15,101 bases of DNA from JBBIVB01 sp964567515. Its GTDB lineage: Bacteria > Patescibacteriota > Patescibacteriia > Veblenbacterales > UBA10138. Of this stretch, positions 5,804 to 12,908 are shown piece by piece; the first letter of the stretch is position 1, and every line of letters starts with the position of its first letter. The translations under genes were made by a program, and so were the position numbers. The notes under the pieces were generated by a model. That model saw nothing but the letters and a program-made list of their open reading frames with translations. It was not told the origin of the DNA and did not search any database. The stretch lies in NCBI GenBank assembly GCA_964567515.1, contig CAZMMW010000018.1, forward strand, positions 1-15,101. Direction: 5' to 3'.

Positions 5804-7834
5804 ATGTTATTTATTCCTATTATCTTTTCAGTCGCTGCCTTAGCTTTTGCCTGGTACCTTATCTATTGGATCAAAAAATGTGATATGGGAACCGCTAAGA
5901 TGCAGGAGATTTATATGGCTATTAAATCAGGAGCCAATGCTTTTTTAAAAAGGCAAAATAAGACCATTGGTTTGATGGCGGTGGTTTTAGCTATTTTATT
6001 GTTTGCGGCCTATGCTATAAGCGGCAAAACCGTTTTAGGTTTACAAACCTCTTTATCTTTTATTCTTGGCGCTTTATGTTCTAGTTTATCTGGTTTGGTT
6101 GGTATGTGGATCTCGGTCCGCTCTAATGTGAGAACGGCTTCGGCAGCACAAACTAGTTTTAGCAAAGCTTTAACTATAGCTTTGCGTGGCGGTGCTGTTT
6201 CCGGAATTACTATTGTGGCTATGAGTTTAATTGGTATTAGTGGTTTGTATTATATTTACACTTTGTTTGGTTATACTCCAGAAGAAATTCCTCATTTATT
6301 GGTGGGATTTAGTTTTGGCGCCAGTTTGGTAGCTTTATTTGCTCAGTTAGGTGGTGGTATTTATACTAAAGCCGCTGATGTGGGTGCCGATTTAGTGGGC
6401 AAGATTGAAAAAAATATTCCTGAGGATGATCCTAGAAACCCAGCAGTGATTGCTGATTTGGTAGGAGATAACGTTGGTGATTGTGCTGGTCGTGGCGCTG
6501 ATTTATTTGAATCTACTGCCGCTGAAAATATTGGCGCCATGATTTTAGGCGTGGTGCTCTATCCATATTTTGGTGTTAATGGTATTCTTTTCCCCTTAGT
6601 AGCCAGAGGTTTTGGTTTACTGGCTTCTATTGTGGGTGTCTTAGTAGCGAAAGCCAAAGAAGATGATGAGCCACTTAAGGCCTTGAACAAAGGTTATTTT
6701 GTTACTAGTATTTTGGTAGCCATAGCGTTTTATTTTGTGACAATGCAAATGTTACATAGTATTTTATTCTTTTACGCTGGTTTGATCGGTTTAGCAGCCA
6801 GTTTGGTGTTTGTTTTTGTTACCCAATATTATACCGAGCATAAATATCGACCAGTGCAAGAAATTGTTGAAGCTTCTAAAACTGGACACGCTACTAATAT
6901 TATTGCTGGTGTGGCAGTAGGTTTGGAATGTACGGCAGCTACGGTGGTGACTATATCTATTGCCTTGTTAGGATCTTATAAACTGGGTGACATGACAGGT
7001 CTTCCGTCTGGTGGTCTTTATGCCACTGCCGTAGCTACTATGGGTATGTTATCTACCGCTGCTTACGTTTTAGCTATGGACACTTTTGGTCCGATAACTG
7101 ATAATGCCGGTGGTATTGTAGAAATGTCTGGCTCTTCCGAAAATGTTCGTTTAATTACAGATAAACTTGATTCAGCCGGTAATACTACTAAAGCTTTGAC
7201 CAAAGGTTATGCTATGGGCAGTGCTGCTTTGGCTGCTTTTTTACTATTTTCTGCTTATTTTGAAGAAGCTAAATTATCGGTTGTTAATTTGGCTAAGATA
7301 GAAGTTTTCGTAGCCGGATTATTTGGCGCTATGTTAGTTTTCTTTTTTAGTTCCTTAGCTATTAGAGCGGTGGGCAAGGCAGCCTCTAAAATAGTAGAAG
7401 AAGTTAGACGTCAGTTTAGAGATAATCCTGGTTTAATGCAGGGTACCAGTGTTCCTGATTATGCTAAATGTGTAGATATTACAACCAAGGCTGCTTTAAA
7501 AGAAATGGTATTGCCTGGATTATTAGCTGTTTTAGTACCGTTAATTATTGGTATGCTATTAAAAGCAGAGGCTGAAGCTGGATTGATTATGGTTGGCACT
7601 ATGGTTGGAGTATTATTAGCGACTGTGCTTAATAATAGTGGTGGAGCTTGGGATAACGCTAAGAAATTTGTGGAAATGGGCAACGCTGGTGGCAAAGGCG
7701 GAGAGGTGCATAAAGCTACGGTCACTGGTGACACGGTCGGTGATCCGTTTAAAGATACTGCCGGTCCGTCTTTACACGTGTTAGTAAAGTTATTAGGAAC
7801 CCTGTCTTTGGCTTTGGTGCCTTTATTTCTCTAA
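5804..7834 (+). CDS. hppA: Membrane-bound proton-translocating pyrophosphatase, K+-independent type
   Basis: An integral membrane pump that couples pyrophosphate hydrolysis to ion export across the cytoplasmic membrane. The 676 residues form the usual ~16-helix protein. The substrate-binding segment is complete: DVGADLVGK (192-200), then EDDPRNPAVIADLVGDNVGD and CAGRGADLFE (about 207-236). The C-terminal acidic loop has NNSGGAWDNAKKFVE, HKATVTGDTVGDPFKDTAGP. At 459-468 the sequence is GNTTKALTKG: Lys463 and Thr466 occupy the positions where K+-dependent enzymes have Ala and Gly, so this belongs to the K+-independent class, whose known members pump H+. In a fermentative CPR-type cell it would recover energy from biosynthetic pyrophosphate. 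The start is the ATG at 5804, giving a typical hydrophobic N-terminus. Confidence 0.96.
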   Translation: MLFIPIIFSVAALAFAWYLIYWIKKCDMGTAKMQEIYMAIKSGANAFLKRQNKTIGLMAVVLAILLFAAYAISGKTVLGLQTSLSFILGALCSSLSGLVGMWISVRSNVRTASAAQTSFSKALTIALRGGAVSGITIVAMSLIGISGLYYIYTLFGYTPEEIPHLLVGFSFGASLVALFAQLGGGIYTKAADVGADLVGKIEKNIPEDDPRNPAVIADLVGDNVGDCAGRGADLFESTAAENIGAMILGVVLYPYFGVNGILFPLVARGFGLLASIVGVLVAKAKEDDEPLKALNKGYFVTSILVAIAFYFVTMQMLHSILFFYAGLIGLAASLVFVFVTQYYTEHKYRPVQEIVEASKTGHATNIIAGVAVGLECTAATVVTISIALLGSYKLGDMTGLPSGGLYATAVATMGMLSTAAYVLAMDTFGPITDNAGGIVEMSGSSENVRLITDKLDSAGNTTKALTKGYAMGSAALAAFLLFSAYFEEAKLSVVNLAKIEVFVAGLFGAMLVFFFSSLAIRAVGKAASKIVEEVRRQFRDNPGLMQGTSVPDYAKCVDITTKAALKEMVLPGLLAVLVPLIIGMLLKAEAEAGLIMVGTMVGVLLATVLNNSGGAWDNAKKFVEMGNAGGKGGEVHKATVTGDTVGDPFKDTAGPSLHVLVKLLGTLSLALVPLFL

Positions 7835-7850
7835 TTATTTAAGCTTTTAT

Positions 7851-7898
7851 TTACCATCTGATAATTTATAGTTTTCGCTATAAATTTTTGGATGGTAA
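7851..7898 (+). terminator. Long bipartite hairpin between hppA and tig
   Basis: The outer arms TTACCATC (7851-7858) and GATGGTAA (7891-7898) pair exactly. The inner arms ATTTATAG (7864-7871) and CTATAAAT (7878-7885) pair exactly around a TTTTCG loop. The downstream T-tract is short (TTTCAT), so it is a weak candidate intrinsic terminator for hppA or an RNA-stabilising element. It begins 17 bases after the hppA stop. Confidence 0.5.
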
Positions 7899-7931
7899 TT
7901 TCATAGAACTAGTTTATTAAATTTATCCTAT

Positions 7932-9209
7932 ATGCAGATAGAGACTAAAAAAAAGATAGGCGGAGAAATAGAATTGGTTTTTAGTTTAAGTAGTGAGGAA
8001 TATGATAAATTAAAAAAACAGGCAGTAATCAACGTTTCTCAAACACATAAAATAGATGGTTTTAGACCAGGCAAAGCGCCTTGTGAAGTAATAATTAAAC
8101 AATTAGGCCGAGAAGAATTACAAGACGAGGAATTGATCTTAGCTGTCAAAAAATATTATTTGCCTTATATTGCTGAACATGATTTAGAGGTGATAGGTAA
8201 ACCACAAGTAAAAGCAGTGAGCACTGAACCATTTGTTTTTACTGTTAGTTCTGCATTGTTACCAGTAGTGGATTTAGGACAGTGGCAAAAAATTAAATTA
8301 ACACGTCGGCCAGTTAAGGTGACCACCGAAGAGGTAGAAAAAGTTATTAAAGATTTACGTCATGGTCGTGCCAGTGAAGTTTTGGTTGACAGGGAAACCA
8401 GAAACGGTGATTTAGTTAAGTTAGACTGGCAGATATTAGTTGATGCAATAGTGATAGAAGGCGGCCAAGTTAAAGATTATTCATTAATTTTGGGTCGGAG
8501 CAATTTACTACCAGGTTTTGAAGATAATTTGTTAGGTTTAAAAGCTGGTCCAAATAAAGAGTTTGAGATCCTTTTTCCTGCTAATTATAAAAAACATTTA
8601 GCCGGTAAAAAAGGTTTGGTTCGGGTTCAGATCAAGTCAGTTTATGAACGGATATTACCCGAGGTAACAGATGATTTCGCCAAATCTTTGGGTAAATTTA
8701 ACTCGGTTGGTGATTTACATTCTAAAATCCAGGATAATTTACATAAAGAAGCTGAATTAACCGAAGAAGACAAATTAGAGCGGGAATTATTTGAAGAATT
8801 TTTAAGGGTCGCCACAATTAATAATATTCCCTCTTTTCTGGTTAGTAATGAACAAGATCAGATGGTAGAGGAATTAGCTCGAGCAGTAGAACAGAATGGT
8901 TTGGAATTTCAAGAGTATTTGAAGTCTTTATCCAAAACCAGGGAACAGTTAAAACAAGATTTTACCACAACAGCCACTAAGCGAGTTAAGGTTACTTTGA
9001 TTATTCGTGAATTGAGCAAACTACATAATTTAGTAGCTGATGACAAAGCAGTAGAAGAGCAGATTACTGCAACTAATCAATATTTACAGGATAATGATAC
9101 TCGGCGCGATTATTTTAATTCGGAAGCCTACCGCGATTATATACGCAATATTTTAACTAATCGTTTGGTAGTAGAATGGTTGAAAGATAAATTAGTCGTT
9201 AAAGAATAG
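7932..9209 (+). CDS. tig: Trigger factor, ribosome-associated chaperone and prolyl isomerase
   Basis: Trigger factor docks beside the ribosomal exit tunnel and shelters nascent chains. The ribosome-binding signature GFRPGKAP sits at 43-50, exactly as in E. coli. Residues about 150-240 form the FKBP-type PPIase insert (NGDLVKLDWQIL, LPGFEDNLLGLKAG). The rest is the long helical C-terminal chaperone domain, including INNIPSFLVSNEQDQMVEEL. The length of 425 is normal. The gene ends with TAG followed directly by an in-frame TAA, a tandem stop. It is flanked by a hairpin upstream and a strong terminator downstream, so it is probably monocistronic; the usual clpP/clpX partners are not adjacent. Confidence 0.94.
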   Translation: MQIETKKKIGGEIELVFSLSSEEYDKLKKQAVINVSQTHKIDGFRPGKAPCEVIIKQLGREELQDEELILAVKKYYLPYIAEHDLEVIGKPQVKAVSTEPFVFTVSSALLPVVDLGQWQKIKLTRRPVKVTTEEVEKVIKDLRHGRASEVLVDRETRNGDLVKLDWQILVDAIVIEGGQVKDYSLILGRSNLLPGFEDNLLGLKAGPNKEFEILFPANYKKHLAGKKGLVRVQIKSVYERILPEVTDDFAKSLGKFNSVGDLHSKIQDNLHKEAELTEEDKLERELFEEFLRVATINNIPSFLVSNEQDQMVEELARAVEQNGLEFQEYLKSLSKTREQLKQDFTTTATKRVKVTLIIRELSKLHNLVADDKAVEEQITATNQYLQDNDTRRDYFNSEAYRDYIRNILTNRLVVEWLKDKLVVKE

Positions 9210-9263
9210 TAAGAGGTCATTAAGATACCTTATTTTCAAAAAGAATATTTTTATTATATGCAA

Positions 9264-9303
9264 ATACTCCCAGCGTTAAGCTGGGAGTATGTTCATTTTT
9301 TTT
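9264..9303 (+). terminator. Strong intrinsic terminator after tig
   Basis: ATACTCCCAGC (9264-9274) and GCTGGGAGTAT (9280-9290) form a perfect 11-bp stem with a GTTAA loop, followed after five bases by eight T (9296-9303). It is the best terminator in the window. Confidence 0.9.
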
Positions 9304-9326
9304 AAGTTCAGCTAAGCTTAAATAGT

Positions 9327-10184
9327 ATGCTATTTGGTTCTCATATTTCAGCAGCCGGAGGAGTGGAAAAGGCGCCAGAACGGGCGGCTCAAGTTGGTTG
9401 TGAAGTTTTTCAATTTTTTTCTCGTCCTCCCCAAGGCGGGTCAGCTTTAAAATTAACTTCGACCCAAATCCAGCAATTTAAAGATAATTGTAAAAAATTT
9501 AAACAAGCGGAAAGTTACATCCATACGCCTTATTATATTAATTTTGCTTCTACTATTCCGCGTATTCGTTATGGTTCTATCAGTGTCGTACACAATGAAC
9601 TAGAACGCGGGACGCTTTTGGGTTGTAAATACGTTATAACACATCTAGGATCTACTAAGTTGGTTGGACCAAAAATCGGTTTTCATAAAACTTGGCGTTC
9701 AATCCAGCGGATTTTGGATGGTTATAAAGGAAATTGTCAGCTGTTATTAGAAATATCATCAGGCGCTGGCGATTTAGTTGGTAGTAGGTTCGAGGAGTTA
9801 AGGGATTTAATTAAAAATATTGAAAGTGTGGTTAAATATAAAGATAAAATTGGTATTTGTCTGGATACTTGTCATATGTTTGCAGCTGGTTATGATTTAC
9901 GAACAGCTGCGGCTGTAAAAAAGACTTTAGATGAATTTAGTAAAAAAAATGATTTTAAATACTTAAAATTAATACACGCTAATGATTCCCGAGGTGAATT
10001 AGGCGATAATAAAGACAGACACGAACATTTAGGACAAGGGAAAATTGGTTTGGGGGGATTCAGATCTTTAGTTTCAGAGTCGCGTTTACAAAAGATAAAT
10101 TTTATTCTGGAAACGCCCAAAGACAAACCCCAAGATGATTTGAGGAATTTAAATATTTTAAAAAAGTTTAGGCACAAATCCTAA
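9327..10184 (+). CDS. nfo: Endonuclease IV, AP endonuclease
   Basis: Cuts DNA at abasic sites and removes blocked 3' ends in base-excision repair. It is a TIM-barrel enzyme with three zinc ions. All nine expected metal ligands are visible: His66 (YIHTPYY), His106 (THLGS), Glu142 (LEISSGAG), Asp180 and His183 (CLDTCHMFAAGYD), His217 (HANDS), Asp230 and His232 (DRHEHLGQGKIG) and Glu262 (ILETP). The opening GSHISAAGGVEKA is standard, and 285 residues is the family length. It lies behind the tig terminator and ends convergently with the next minus-strand gene, so it is probably transcribed alone. Confidence 0.96.
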   Translation: MLFGSHISAAGGVEKAPERAAQVGCEVFQFFSRPPQGGSALKLTSTQIQQFKDNCKKFKQAESYIHTPYYINFASTIPRIRYGSISVVHNELERGTLLGCKYVITHLGSTKLVGPKIGFHKTWRSIQRILDGYKGNCQLLLEISSGAGDLVGSRFEELRDLIKNIESVVKYKDKIGICLDTCHMFAAGYDLRTAAAVKKTLDEFSKKNDFKYLKLIHANDSRGELGDNKDRHEHLGQGKIGLGGFRSLVSESRLQKINFILETPKDKPQDDLRNLNILKKFRHKS

Positions 10185-10188
10185 AGTT

Positions 10189-10207
10189 ATAGATTATATC
10201 TATTTTT
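10189..10207. terminator. Weak hairpin between convergent genes
   Basis: ATAGAT (10189-10194) and ATCTAT (10198-10203) pair around a 3-base loop, followed by four more T on the + strand; the mirror image also ends in a short T-run region for the - strand gene. The stem is short and AT-rich, so this is a tentative bidirectional terminator for nfo and the gene facing it. Confidence 0.3.
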
Positions 10208-10213
10208 AAATAC

Positions 10214-10636
10214 TTATCCTTGGGGAAAAGTTTCTTCAAAGATAGTTTCCCATATTTTTGATTTGTGCTGTAATTGTTGGCATTGGGATAACCACCTTGC
10301 TTTAGCTGAAGCGTTTATTCTAGTTAAAGCAATGCCTTTTTCGGGTTGACTATAGGAAGACAGAGCACCATTATATTCGATTATTTTTTGTTTAATAAGG
10401 TTATGAAGTTTCTGACGATCGCCCTGCGCTTCCTTGATGATTGTCTCAAAATTTTCCACAGCATCCATCAGTAAGTTTCTTTGGTTAAAATGAGGTGAAC
10501 GGCCGTCTTGATCAGAGGATTGGTGTTCGCTTTTCATAAATTCTTCTTCCGCAGCTATTTTATCTCGTAAACTCTTACGCACGAGTTCGATAGGTACTTC
10601 ATAATGCGGTAATTCTCTTTCAAATAATTCTCGCAT
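10214..10636 (-). CDS. Hypothetical soluble helical protein
   Basis: A 140-residue charged protein with no signal peptide, no membrane segment and no motif that I recognise. It looks mostly helical, with a Glu/Lys/Gln-rich composition: MRELFERELPHYEVPIEL at the start, a polar Ser/Gln/Asp stretch around 38-48, and long amphipathic helices around 52-95 and 105-140. It lies 36 bases downstream of the small membrane protein gene on the same strand and may share its transcript with the two tRNA genes further upstream. Its stop faces nfo. Codon use matches its neighbours, so it is likely a real gene; I propose no function. Confidence 0.65.
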   Translation of the reverse strand: MRELFERELPHYEVPIELVRKSLRDKIAAEEEFMKSEHQSSDQDGRSPHFNQRNLLMDAVENFETIIKEAQGDRQKLHNLIKQKIIEYNGALSSYSQPEKGIALTRINASAKARWLSQCQQLQHKSKIWETIFEETFPQG

Positions 10637-10672
10637 AGGTCTTTGATGAGTTTTAGAATTTTTTATATGGAA

Positions 10673-11023
10673 TTAAACCCATGGTGATCCTGTAGTAATA
10701 ATCAAACTAATTCTTTTCATTAAAATAAAACCATAACCCCATGATACCACCAACCAATAAGGTATGCCCAAAACATCTGGTTGGGTAAAACTTTGATAGC
10801 CACTGACTTGGGTGCCAATAGTTTCAATTATAAAACCAGCTATCAGGCCATAAAATAAAATATAAAATTCTATTTTTTTATCATGACCAGCGGCAATAAT
10901 TATTAGTACCATTATAGAATAGATTGCTAGCAATAATAAATTATTTTGCCAAAATAAATAACTCAATAGAATCCCCAGCGCTAAGGGCAGGGAATGGAGT
11001 ATTAGATTGGTCGTTTTATTCAT
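10673..11023 (-). CDS. Small four-helix membrane protein, hypothetical
   Basis: A 116-residue integral membrane protein. Hydrophobic segments lie at about 8-24, 27-45, 50-70 and 87-112. A conserved-looking stretch IAGFIIETIGTQVSGYQSF followed by LGIPYWLVVSWGYGF joins helices 3 and 4; the Glu in a helix, a GT-x-x-x-x-Y turn, and GIP-x-W before a WG look like functional residues, somewhat reminiscent of small carotenoid-cyclase-like or DUF2878-like membrane proteins, but I cannot assign a family. Its ATG begins only five bases after the CCA end of tRNA-Leu, so its message is probably released by tRNA 3' processing and would have almost no leader. Confidence 0.7.
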   Translation of the reverse strand: MNKTTNLILHSLPLALGILLSYLFWQNNLLLLAIYSIMVLIIIAAGHDKKIEFYILFYGLIAGFIIETIGTQVSGYQSFTQPDVLGIPYWLVVSWGYGFILMKRISLIITTGSPWV

Positions 11024-11028
11024 AATAC

Positions 11029-11115
11029 TGGTGCCCGGGGGGAGAATCGAACTCCCACAGCCTTGCGGCCAACGGATTTTAAGTCCGTCGCGTATGCCAG
11101 TTCCGCCACCCGGGC
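11029..11115 (-). tRNA. tRNA-Leu(UAA), CCA encoded
   Basis: The 7-bp acceptor stem GCCCGGG/CCCGGGC pairs perfectly. The anticodon loop CTTAAAA (anticodon TAA at 11081-11079) sits on the stem ACGGA/TCCGT, with a long class II variable arm, a GTTCGATTC T-loop, discriminator A and an encoded CCA (11031-11029). Length is 87 bases. It lies downstream of tRNA-Gly on the same strand. Confidence 0.96.
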
Positions 11116-11145
11116 TGAAATATCTTTAATAAATCCATTGATTGA

Positions 11146-11220
11146 TGGAGCGGGTGAGCGGAATTGAACCGCCTTCTCAACCTTGGCAAGGTTGCATAAT
11201 AACCGTTATACGACACCCGC
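11146..11220 (-). tRNA. tRNA-Gly(GCC), CCA encoded
   Basis: The acceptor stem GCGGGTG/CACCCGC is perfect. The anticodon loop TTGCCAA (GCC at 11187-11185) sits on CAACC/GGTTG, with a GGTTCAATTCC T-arm, discriminator T and encoded CCA. Length is 75 bases. It is 30 bases upstream of tRNA-Leu(UAA) and shares its promoter. Confidence 0.96.
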
Positions 11221-11241
11221 ATTATGTTCACGCGTTCCAAT

Positions 11242-11269
11242 AATATAGCAAAATAACCAATATCGTCAA
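11242..11269 (-). promoter_or_regulatory. Promoter of the tRNA-Gly/tRNA-Leu unit
   Basis: On the minus strand TTGACG (11269-11264) is followed after 16 bases by TATATT (11247-11242), preceded by TGC, so it is also an extended -10. It lies 21 bases upstream of the mature 5' end of tRNA-Gly, and its -35 is only five bases from the end of the broken YggU frame. Confidence 0.75.
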
Positions 11270-11274
11270 GACTA

Positions 11275-11523
11275 TTAGTCTAGATACATTTTTACTTTCT
11301 CTGGGATAATCTCATTTGAACTGATGATTTTATAGCGATGAGTATTCCCTTTAATGATATTAATACATTTTTTAGTCAGCTAGCAGGCTTCGGCTAGTAT
11401 TTTTATGAGTTCTTTGTTGGCCCTGTCTTTGACAGGTTTACTTTTAAGCTTGATAGTCAATATACCATTACGCCAACCAACGATTTCGCTACGTTTGGCG
11501 ACAGTTGTTACCTTGATCGCCAT
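11275..11523 (-). pseudogene. DUF167/YggU (UPF0235) family gene, interrupted by one in-frame TAG
   Basis: The minus-strand frame from ATG 11523 to TAA 11277-11275 reads 82 codons with a single TAG at codon 48 (11382-11380). Before it, MAIKVTTVAKRSEIVGWRNG, GILTIKLKSKPVKDRANKEL and IKILAEAC match the family pattern: an N-terminal strand, W-x-N-G-x-L, and the P-V-x-x-x-A-N helix. After it, LTKKCINIIKGNTHRYKII matches the second half, where family members have a V-x-K-S-x-(V/I)-x-I-V-x-G-x-x-S-R-x-K pattern. Both halves are in one frame and the total length is normal. The stop therefore looks like a single base change. Suppression, a shortened protein of 47 residues, or a sequence error are alternatives. 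It follows the IMPase gene by 66 bases. Confidence 0.7.
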
Positions 11524-11589
11524 CGCGACACGCCCCAATGCTTGCCATCGGGGAACCTTTGAGCTTGATATTAATTTGGAAAGGCGTAG

Positions 11590-12354
11590 TTATTTTATTA
11601 GTTTAAGTAACTCATTATGAATTTTGCTATTGGAGGCTATTATATCATGAGAGCCAAAGTGCCAGTCTTGTCCTTTAAAATCGGTAACTTTACCACCAGC
11701 TTCTCTGACTAACAAAACCCCGGCTGCCACATCCCAAGCGTGGGCGCCAGGAATAATTATAGAATCAGTGCGTCCAGACGCTACTAAAGCCAATTCTATC
11801 GAGGCGGCTCCAAGCTGCCTTACTTCTAAAGCTTTTTGACGCATTGTTTTTTCTATAGCCAAAGATTTCATAATATCTTTCATAGTTGAACCATGACAGT
11901 AGGTAATAAAAGATTTTTTAACTTTTTTAGTTTTAGCTACTTTAATTCTTTGTCTGTTTTTGTAAGCGCCATGATTAGCTACGGCAGTATACAAATTATT
12001 AAGCACTGGCGCATAGACACAAGATAAGACAGGTTGATCTTTTTTAACTAAAGCAATAGAAACAGCAAAAATTGGACTGCCGATAGTAAAATTAGTAGAG
12101 CCGTCTAAAGGGTCAACTATCCAAGCAGAATGAGAACTCTTTCCCACCCAACCAGCTTCTTCTGACAAAATAGGATAAGAGGAATATTTTTTAAGCCAAT
12201 GTAGTATAATTTTTTCTGCGCCAGTATCACCAACAGTAACAATCTGTGTTTTGTGCTTGAGATGATAATTTCTTAAATTAGTGGTTTGGTAGTGTTTTTT
12301 TAAGAAATTTCCTGCGGCCTGGGCGGTTTTAATAATTAATTGTAAATCAGTCAT
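11590..12354 (-). CDS. Inositol monophosphatase family phosphatase
   Basis: A Mg2+-dependent sugar-phosphate or inositol-phosphate phosphatase of 254 residues. Metal-site residues are visible: Asp43 in TVGDTGAEK, Glu65-Glu66 in SEEAG, Asp81 and Asp84 in the signature WIVDPLDGSTNF (78-89), and Asp208 in AWDVAAGVLLVREAGG (206-221), the second signature. RQLGAASIELALVASGRTD matches the substrate-side segment. Members act on inositol monophosphate, fructose-1,6-bisphosphate, 3'-phosphoadenosine phosphate or histidinol phosphate, and the substrate cannot be decided here; SuhB-like is the nearest guess. The expected Thr-x-x-Asp motif reads T-V-G-D, which is acceptable. It is bounded upstream by a hairpin terminator. 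Confidence 0.9.
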   Translation of the reverse strand: MTDLQLIIKTAQAAGNFLKKHYQTTNLRNYHLKHKTQIVTVGDTGAEKIILHWLKKYSSYPILSEEAGWVGKSSHSAWIVDPLDGSTNFTIGSPIFAVSIALVKKDQPVLSCVYAPVLNNLYTAVANHGAYKNRQRIKVAKTKKVKKSFITYCHGSTMKDIMKSLAIEKTMRQKALEVRQLGAASIELALVASGRTDSIIIPGAHAWDVAAGVLLVREAGGKVTDFKGQDWHFGSHDIIASNSKIHNELLKLIK

Positions 12355-12396
12355 AATTTTTCTTGGTCTTTCTAGATTAACATAATTTGTTAGTTA

Positions 12397-12430
12397 TTAA
12401 AACGACCCTTTCCTAAAGTGGTCGTTTTAA
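12397..12430. terminator. Bidirectional-type terminator hairpin
   Basis: TTAAAACGACC (12397-12407) and GGTCGTTTTAA (12420-12430) pair perfectly; the inner CTTT/AAAG extends the stem with one bulge. On the minus strand it starts 16 bases after the pilin-like gene's TAG stop and ends in T4. The A-run and T-run in the stem make it usable on both strands, though only the minus strand has a gene to end. Confidence 0.8.
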
Positions 12431-12445
12431 GGATTTTATTTTTAT

Positions 12446-12907
12446 CTAATTGTTAGGTTTTTTAAAGAAATCAGGATCAATAGTACGTTGGAAACAGAAA
12501 TTACCTTCGGGATGTTGCCAATAATTCGTTCCGGATAAAGAAGCTTCGTTAGGCATAGGATAGACTACCGGAGTGTCAGTTGGTGCATTACGGCTTGATT
12601 TATTGAAGGTGGCGCACAAACGGAAAGTATAAGCGCTATCTATATAGTATTCGTATTTAGCACCCGATTCTGGATCAATAGGCACTTTAATATCCCTCAA
12701 GGTGTAATTTAAATCAGCCAATTGAGTAGGTAGTTTTTGTTTATTTTGCCAATAGTCAATTATTTGCCATTGGATACTTTGTAAATCTTGAATACGTTGT
12801 TCGTCAAAACGGTAAAGTCTTTCATTACTAGGTGAACCAACCATGAAAAATCCGATTATAATGGTAGCAATAACGATGACAATGATACTGTAAATGAAAT
12901 ATTTCAT
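12446..12907 (-). CDS. Pilin-like membrane-anchored protein, hypothetical
   Basis: A 153-residue protein with a single N-terminal hydrophobic helix (about 3-24, YFIYSIIVIVIATIIIGFFM) and the rest probably outside the membrane. The exterior part has RFDEQRIQDLQSIQWQIIDYW, then KLPTQLADL, VPIDPESGAKYEYYI, and FRLCATFNKSS with two Cys (in FRLCATF and GNFCFQ) that could form a disulfide. The helix, the linear order LP-x-x-L and DP-x-x-G-x-x-Y-x-Y resemble type II/IV pseudopilins, and the same protein is commonly found beside DUF5671 genes in Parcubacteria. I chose the ATG at 12907, one base after the upstream stop, over an in-frame ATG at 12952 inside the DUF5671 gene. It ends in TAG before a terminator. 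Confidence 0.8.
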   Translation of the reverse strand: MKYFIYSIIVIVIATIIIGFFMVGSPSNERLYRFDEQRIQDLQSIQWQIIDYWQNKQKLPTQLADLNYTLRDIKVPIDPESGAKYEYYIDSAYTFRLCATFNKSSRNAPTDTPVVYPMPNEASLSGTNYWQHPEGNFCFQRTIDPDFFKKPNN

Positions 12908-12908
12908 A

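Noticed and set aside
4448..9324. Shared AAGCTTAAAT just before the nusA and nfo starts
   Set aside because: Two short AT-rich matches are expected by chance and lack a common arrangement with promoter elements.
11405..11620. A + strand frame of 71 codons with a hydrophobic start
   Set aside because: It runs antisense across the YggU-family frame and into the end of the IMPase gene; the minus strand carries family-like sequence, the + strand does not.
12446..12448. Whole-genome reassignment of TAG to an amino acid
   Set aside because: TAG ends the pilin-like gene directly before its terminator, and readthrough would translate the hairpin; the other conserved genes have no internal TAG.
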